Assembly (NCBI GenBank): GCA_944392945.1
Contig: CALXYJ010000020.1
Coordinates: forward strand, 1-32,338
Source of the DNA: an uncultured Clostridia bacterium
GTDB taxonomy: Bacteria > Bacillota > Clostridia > TANB77 > CAG-508
Length of the DNA: 32,338 bases
Reading direction: 5' to 3'
How positions within the stretch are numbered: position 1 is the first letter of the stretch; the number at the start of each line of letters is the position of its first letter. A program made the translations under genes and the position numbers. A model generated the notes under the pieces. It saw nothing but the letters and a program-made list of their open reading frames with translations, searched no databases and was not told the origin of the DNA. Positions 27,824 through 32,338 of this stretch are shown one piece after another.

Positions 27824-30220
27824 TTAGATAATTATTCCATAAAGTTCAGCTCTTTCTTTGAATGCTATTTCATTTCCTTCAAGTATATTTATTGCTTCCG
27901 TTGATACTGCATTGTTATATATTGTTCCATTACATTCAATCCAACTATTTTCGCCATTACCTTTTAATACTATAATATTTTCTGAATTACCTGCAACTGC
28001 TATATTTGGACTATGAGTAGCAACGATTAATTGTCTTTTTTCTTTAACTCTATCCAATTCTTTTACTAATGTGTGATATACATATGCATTATCTAAATCA
28101 TCTTCTGGTTGGTCTAAAATCAATAATTGATTATTATCAGAGATAGTCGTGCCATAAAGTAAAATCAATAATATTCCAACGGCTTTTTGTCCAAAAGATA
28201 AATTCGTTCTTTCTCTATATATTTTCTTTTTACTCATACCATAGTTAACATTTAGTTTAAAATCAATAATTACTTGTGGTATATTAGAAACGTAATTAGA
28301 CTGAAAATATTTATATGTATATTCGCAGGCTCCCTTTGATAACCCTTCATCTAATCCTGTTTTTTTAGATATTTCCATATATTGATTTGTAAATAATAAA
28401 TATAATAAATCATGTGTATTTGATATTTTAGAAAATAGAAATTTTAAACTTTTTCTTAATTCAAGTTCTTTTTCATATCCACTAAAATTGCTTTTATATT
28501 TATTGTTTTTTACTATTTCATCAATAATATTCTCTTTATATCTTCTTGGTAAATCAATTTCATAAGTTAGTATTAATTTATCATTTAAAATTTTATTCAT
28601 TTTATCAAGAGTTTCAATATTATAAGTATTTATCTTTTCAGAAACATCAAACAATTTATTATATTTTGATATTAATGCTCTCGAATTATTTTCTGCATTT
28701 TCATCTCTATTTCTTTCAATTTCTATTTTTTTGCAAAGTTCATTAACTTCATCTTGTAATATCTTTTTTTCTAAACATAATTCTTGATATTCTCTTCCTA
28801 TAATTCGTTCTATAATCGAATAAATAGTTTTAGTAACTTTCATCTTGTTATTTCCAATTTCCAATATATTTTTCTGTTGATATATTATTGGTTTTATATC
28901 ACTGAGAAATGATATAATTTTATCCATATTTGTAGTATCTAGCCTAACAGAATTTACTTGTTTTTTAAACTTATTTTTATAATTATAGATTGTAACATTT
29001 GGACTATTTAATCCTTTTGGAGCAACAGTTATAGCATAAATTTCATCATCTTTATTAACAAATAAGACAATTTCATCAAATCTACTTATAATATTTTCTT
29101 TTTCCTCAATTTCATCATATTCTTCAACTTCATCAACATTATATATTAAATAATCATCATTATTTGAATTATAATATGTTTCCGTATCATAAAAATTAAA
29201 AGCATACTTTATTATATCTATAATAGTTGATTTTCCAGTTCCTCTAGCTCCAATAAAACAATTTAATTCTCGTGAAAAAGGTATTATTTCCCATTCGAAA
29301 TCTTTACTTTTATTTTTTACAAAGCTTCCTTTTATGCAAGTAGATATTATATAAGGATTTTTCTTAATAGGAATATTCTCAAATATCTGAGTATTAGGAT
29401 TTTTAAAAAAAGATTTTATCGTTCTAAAACTTAATTCACCTAAATTAGCATAAAAAAATTGCGTTCCCATTGGTTTACCTGAGCCTTTATAATTTTCTAT
29501 ATTCAAAATACTATGGCTGTCTGATGCTTTAAAAATTTTTAAATCTTTATTAAAGTTTTTTATTAATTTACTCAATTCATTTCTATTGCTTTCATTACTA
29601 ATGCAAACTCCTAGCATATTTGGAGATTTAAGTACTTTTTCAACAATTCCTCCATTAATTATAAATTCTTCATCTTTTTTAGAGGTTTTTATATAGTCTT
29701 TGAGAAATCCTTTATCTCCATCTGCGTGTGGTAAGCATACAAAAGCATTATATTCATTTGCAATTTCGCATAATGTTAATGGTGTTACTCTATCAGCACT
29801 TGCTTTATCATTATCTTTTTCATTATCTATTCCACATCTTTTTATAAATTCTTCTATCACTGAAATTTTAGTTCCTTCTGAAAAATAAATTAAAAAATGT
29901 CTTGCAAAACATGTAACTTCAATTCCTGGCATTATATATTTTCCATTTAATTTGCCTCTCAATTCAACATTTTTATTGATAATATCTTTTATTTGTTTAT
30001 ATCCCTCTATGGTATTATGATCAGTTATTGCTATAACATCTAAATCCGAATCTATAAATTTATTTATAAACTTTTCATATTCTTTCATAACGTCTATATC
30101 TTTTTTTGAACGAATATAATCTTTAGATGCAGGGGAATGAATATGTAAATCCATCTTTTTTAATTTAGCTATATTTTTCATTTTCTTTATTGATTTATCA
30201 TACAAATCATCTATATACAT
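27824..30220 (-). CDS. PHP-domain / SMC-like AAA ATPase fusion (putative defence protein)
   Basis: A 798-residue two-part protein. An N-terminal PHP phosphoesterase domain carries its metal motifs: DLHIHS (H26, H28), ITDHNTIEGY, CLPHADGD and ASDSHS. An SMC/RecF-type ATPase follows: Walker A GARGTGKST (324-332), a coiled-coil insertion (about 480-560), the ABC signature LSFGQKAVG, Walker B LLILDQPEDDLDN and the H-loop ATHSP. Such PHP-ATPase fusions (some databases call similar proteins TrlF) occur in defence islands; the PHP part is a candidate nuclease driven by the ATPase. All motifs look intact. It is transcribed back to back with a KilA-N gene. Function is inference. Confidence 0.82.
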   Translation of the reverse strand: MYIDDLYDKSIKKMKNIAKLKKMDLHIHSPASKDYIRSKKDIDVMKEYEKFINKFIDSDLDVIAITDHNTIEGYKQIKDIINKNVELRGKLNGKYIMPGIEVTCFARHFLIYFSEGTKISVIEEFIKRCGIDNEKDNDKASADRVTPLTLCEIANEYNAFVCLPHADGDKGFLKDYIKTSKKDEEFIINGGIVEKVLKSPNMLGVCISNESNRNELSKLIKNFNKDLKIFKASDSHSILNIENYKGSGKPMGTQFFYANLGELSFRTIKSFFKNPNTQIFENIPIKKNPYIISTCIKGSFVKNKSKDFEWEIIPFSRELNCFIGARGTGKSTIIDIIKYAFNFYDTETYYNSNNDDYLIYNVDEVEEYDEIEEKENIISRFDEIVLFVNKDDEIYAITVAPKGLNSPNVTIYNYKNKFKKQVNSVRLDTTNMDKIISFLSDIKPIIYQQKNILEIGNNKMKVTKTIYSIIERIIGREYQELCLEKKILQDEVNELCKKIEIERNRDENAENNSRALISKYNKLFDVSEKINTYNIETLDKMNKILNDKLILTYEIDLPRRYKENIIDEIVKNNKYKSNFSGYEKELELRKSLKFLFSKISNTHDLLYLLFTNQYMEISKKTGLDEGLSKGACEYTYKYFQSNYVSNIPQVIIDFKLNVNYGMSKKKIYRERTNLSFGQKAVGILLILLYGTTISDNNQLLILDQPEDDLDNAYVYHTLVKELDRVKEKRQLIVATHSPNIAVAGNSENIIVLKGNGENSWIECNGTIYNNAVSTEAINILEGNEIAFKERAELYGIII

Positions 30221-30251
30221 TTAAGTTCTCCTTTTGTCATATTTTTACAAT

Positions 30252-30280
30252 ATTATAGAATATTTTTACAAAATTTTCAA
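30252..30280 (-). promoter_or_regulatory. Promoter of the PHP-ATPase gene
   Basis: On the minus strand, TTGAAA (30275-30280), a 17-bp spacer and TATAAT (30252-30257). Two copies of TATTTTTACAA (30240-30250 and 30261-30271), 21 bp apart, overlap it and could be operator half-sites. Confidence 0.75.
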
Positions 30281-30286
30281 ATAGTA

Positions 30287-30315
30287 TTGATTACAAAACT
30301 TATGTTTGGTATAAT
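30287..30315 (+). promoter_or_regulatory. Promoter of the KilA-N gene
   Basis: TTGATT (30287-30292), a 17-bp spacer and TATAAT (30310-30315) with an extended -10 TG at 30307-30308. Its -35 is only six bases from the -35 of the oppositely directed promoter. Confidence 0.78.
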
Positions 30316-30359
30316 AATAAAAATTAATTGTTATATTATTTCAAAGAGGAGGTCAAGAT

Positions 30360-31160
30360 ATGCCAGAATTAAGCGTTTTAAATCAAAAAATAAACTATAT
30401 ACAAATTAATGATGAAGATTATATATCAATTACTGATATGTTAAAATCAAAAGATGGAGATTTCTTTGTTTCAGATTGGCTAAGGAACAGAAACACTATT
30501 GAATTTTTAGGCATTTGGGAAGAAATTCATAATCCTAATTTTAATTATGGCGAATTCGCCATAATTAAAAGTCAAGCAGGTTTAAATAGTTATAAAATTA
30601 GTGTTAAAGAATGGACAGAAAAAACAAATGCGATTGGAATAATATCAAAAGCAGGAAGATATGGAGGAACTTATGCTCATAAAGATATTGCTTTTGAATT
30701 TGGAATGTGGATTAGTCCAAAATTTAAACTGTTACTAATAAAAGAATTTGAAAGATTGAAAGCAGAAGAACAGAAACAAATAGGTTGGAATGCTAAAAGA
30801 GAACTTTCAAAAATCAATTATAGAATACATACTGATGCTATAAAAAATAATTTAGTACCTAAAGAATTAACTAAAAATCAAATTAACTTTGTTTATGCAG
30901 AAGAAGCTGACGTATTAAATATGGCATTATTTGGTATGACAGCAAAAGAATGGCGTGAAAAAAATCCTAATTTAAATGGAAATATAAGAGATTATGCAAC
31001 AATGAATGAATTAATATGTTTATCAAACTTAGAAAACCTAAATTCTGTTTTTATAAATGAAGGATTAAAACAAAGTAAAAGACTTGAAAAATTAAATAAA
31101 ATTGCTATATCACAAATGCAAATTCTAAATGATACAGATATTAAGTATTTAAATTCATAA
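30360..31160 (+). CDS. KilA-N domain protein
   Basis: A 266-residue protein. The KilA-N DNA-binding domain spans about residues 12-135 (YIQINDEDYISITDMLK, WLRNRNTIEFLGIWE, SQAGLNSYKISVKEW, then GRYGGTYAHKDIAFEFGMWISPKFKLLLIKEFERLK). The C-terminal half is helical and of unknown fold. KilA-N domains are common in phages and mobile elements and also occur as stand-alone bacterial genes. AGAGGAGG precedes the ATG. Its promoter abuts that of the PHP-ATPase gene, so it may regulate it or share its control. The coding sequence contains a 32-bp perfect palindrome (30539-30570) within the domain. Actual role unknown. Confidence 0.88.
   Translation: MPELSVLNQKINYIQINDEDYISITDMLKSKDGDFFVSDWLRNRNTIEFLGIWEEIHNPNFNYGEFAIIKSQAGLNSYKISVKEWTEKTNAIGIISKAGRYGGTYAHKDIAFEFGMWISPKFKLLLIKEFERLKAEEQKQIGWNAKRELSKINYRIHTDAIKNNLVPKELTKNQINFVYAEEADVLNMALFGMTAKEWREKNPNLNGNIRDYATMNELICLSNLENLNSVFINEGLKQSKRLEKLNKIAISQMQILNDTDIKYLNS
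30539..30570. repeat. 32-bp perfect palindrome inside the KilA-N gene
   Basis: Sixteen bases each side of 30554/30555 are exact reverse complements, centred on GGCGAATTCGCC. The arms were checked base by base, and the symmetry breaks at 30538/30571. It encodes part of the conserved KilA-N region (NYGEFAIIK). It could be a protein-binding site or a strong mRNA hairpin. Confidence 0.92.
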
Positions 31161-31166
31161 CTATAA

Positions 31167-31207
31167 AAACAGAATGTACCACCATCAATGTATGATACAT
31201 TCTGTTT
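31167..31207. terminator. Hairpin between KilA-N and the Cys-rich gene
   Basis: A 12-bp perfect stem AAACAGAATGTA/TACATTCTGTTT (31167-31178 with 31196-31207) with a 17-nt loop between convergent genes. The T tract on the plus strand is interrupted; the minus strand reads into TTTTTATAG, so it probably works in both directions. Confidence 0.7.
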
Positions 31208-31225
31208 GTCTGTTGGCTAACTTTT

Positions 31226-31420
31226 TCACGGCAACCGTCTTTTCAAAATTGCATCTTCATGTGCTTTCCTGTCTTTCTCACATCTTGTAACATATCTTGT
31301 GCCATCGTAATATTGAGTTTTTTTCCTTTGAGGCATGTACCTCACAGGGCAGTTCTTATTTTTACAAAAAGCACATTTTAAGTTACTCTTCAGTACTGAG
31401 AAAAATGTAAGTTTTGCCAT
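31226..31420 (-). CDS. Small cysteine-rich protein of unknown function (64 aa)
   Basis: A very strong ribosome site, AAGGAGG, sits before the ATG and supports a real gene. The product is basic, with four cysteines in CAFCKNKNC (three) and RCEKDRK (one), compatible with a zinc-knuckle-like fold. There is no signal peptide. It lies 38 bp after the HD-domain gene on the same strand and probably shares its transcript. Base composition is less AT-rich than the core genes to the left, suggesting foreign origin. I do not recognise a family. Confidence 0.65.
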   Translation of the reverse strand: MAKLTFFSVLKSNLKCAFCKNKNCPVRYMPQRKKTQYYDGTRYVTRCEKDRKAHEDAILKRRLP

Positions 31421-31458
31421 TCTATTTTCCTCCTTAACAATTCTGTTTACGAGTTACA

Positions 31459-32115
31459 TTAAAAGTCTGTTTGAGTATCAACCTCCTTAATATAATCGAG
31501 AAGATCAGAGAATTTTTCATCATCAGCATATAATGACTTGTCCCATTCGTACCAAATGTCAAATGCTGTTGTTGCTCCATTTTGCACTATTTGCTGAACT
31601 CTTTTGCTTTTGAAAACAACATTGTTTTCTTGCTTATCCAAAGGATTTTGACATCCCATATCCTGATAAACCTTTGCCTGTATATCAGCATCTAATTTAT
31701 CACAATGATAAGCAAAAATTGCTTCTCTTGTTTTCCTTTCATCAAATTCCAGCAATAATGCAAAATATTCTTCTTTCTTAATTAAGTCTCCGAGAACTTC
31801 CTTGATTGCTGCATGTTCATTTTGCATTTTTTCCTCTGGAGTAATATTATCAAAAGGAGTAATATCTCCTATGACAACTTCTCCTAATTCATGAAGTACC
31901 AGCATTTTTATTACTTTACTGATGTCTAAATGTGTTTCAAATTCAGAATCGATACTCAATGCCAGTATACATGTTCCATAGATGTGTTCAGCAATACTTT
32001 CAATTCTCTCCTTACTCACGTTCCAATGTGTTTCATTCCAGCCACTTCTAATTTTATACTTCAGCTGTGTAGCTAAAAGATAAAACCTCATTGTACTCTT
32101 AAGCCGTTCTTTCAT
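31459..32115 (-). CDS. HD-domain phosphohydrolase (YfbR/HD_3-like)
   Basis: A 218-residue all-helical metal-dependent hydrolase. HD-family landmarks are H in RIESIAEHIYG, the paired residues in VLHELGEVVIGDITPFD, and a C-terminal Asp in CDKLDADIQAK. The central pair is His-Glu where the classic motif is His-Asp; other ligands appear kept. Relatives such as YfbR remove phosphate from deoxynucleoside monophosphates, which could serve nucleotide-pool cleaning or phage resistance, but the substrate here is unknown. AAGGAGG precedes the ATG, and a consensus promoter lies about 100 bp upstream. Codon use and GC differ from the left part of the window, which suggests acquisition with the small Cys-rich gene. 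Confidence 0.82.
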   Translation of the reverse strand: MKERLKSTMRFYLLATQLKYKIRSGWNETHWNVSKERIESIAEHIYGTCILALSIDSEFETHLDISKVIKMLVLHELGEVVIGDITPFDNITPEEKMQNEHAAIKEVLGDLIKKEEYFALLLEFDERKTREAIFAYHCDKLDADIQAKVYQDMGCQNPLDKQENNVVFKSKRVQQIVQNGATTAFDIWYEWDKSLYADDEKFSDLLDYIKEVDTQTDF

Positions 32116-32218
32116 GTAAATTCCTCCTTCAATAATTATTGTGTTGCAAATGTTTCTTTATGATTAACTCCCAAAGGAGATTATAAAAAATAATTGGTTT
32201 ATTAACTAAATTTTCTCA

Positions 32219-32247
32219 ATTATACCATAAAAGCTTGTATTTATCAA
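32219..32247 (-). promoter_or_regulatory. Promoter of the HD-domain gene
   Basis: On the minus strand, TTGATA (32242-32247), a 17-bp spacer and TATAAT (32219-32224) with an extended -10 TG. It leaves a leader of about 95 nt to the start codon. Confidence 0.75.
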
Positions 32248-32277
32248 TAATTCAGCATATTTGTAAATGTTAAAATA

Positions 32278-32329
32278 AAACTGATAGAAAAATTCAAAAT
32301 AAAATTGATAGAATTCTATCAGTTTTTTT
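32278..32329. terminator. Terminator with two competing upstream arms
   Basis: TTCTATCAGTTT (32314-32325) can pair with the adjacent copy at 32302-32313 (one wobble) or, perfectly, with the copy at 32278-32289; seven T residues end at 32329. The minus strand also shows a T-rich tract, so it may end a leftward gene beyond the window. No rightward gene precedes it. Confidence 0.65.
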
Positions 32330-32338
32330 GATGAGTTT

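Overview
The window is very AT-rich and reads as a Firmicute, most likely an uncultured anaerobic Clostridia-type bacterium. The clues are a glycyl T-box leader, strong AAGGAGG ribosome sites, near-exclusive use of AGA/TTA/ATA-type codons, PPDK alongside a clustered glycolytic operon, and a GGGtGRT protein gene. The species cannot be told from the sequence alone.

Left part (1-12970): a T-box-controlled glycyl-tRNA synthetase, a folded RNA-like element, a 61-residue orphan and pyruvate phosphate dikinase read rightward. A leftward operon tsaE-tsaB-rimI-Lon-like protease converges on PPDK at a shared perfect hairpin terminator. Rightward again come dxs and an overlapping S4-domain (YlmH-like) gene, then gapA.

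Middle (12970-22300): the glycolytic block gapA, pgk, (broken Nudix), tpiA, gpmI ... eno. It is interrupted by a YezG-like immunity-fold gene and by a three-gene cassette: NifU_N-like scaffold, DNPH1-like nucleotide hydrolase and GGGtGRT protein. The gapA-pgk gap holds a 61-nt imperfect palindrome followed by a 50-bp tandem hairpin repeat. Behind eno sits a small orphan gene with foreign-looking codon use and its own promoter.

Right part (22300-32338): a MecA-type class B PBP, a PlsC acyltransferase and tRNA-Gln(CUG) lead into an accessory region. This holds a YgjP-like metallopeptidase whose HExxH is changed to HQxxH, a TraX-family membrane protein, a nucleoside deoxyribosyltransferase-like gene followed by a decayed relative, and a PHP-plus-SMC-like ATPase gene. 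The last is transcribed back to back with a KilA-N gene that contains a 32-bp perfect palindrome. A small Cys-rich gene and an HD-domain hydrolase, both richer in GC, close the window. The PHP-ATPase/KilA-N pair is the best candidate for an undescribed (possibly defence) system. The NifU-like/DNPH1-like/GGGtGRT cassette is the best candidate for an undescribed metabolic one. Functions of both are inference.
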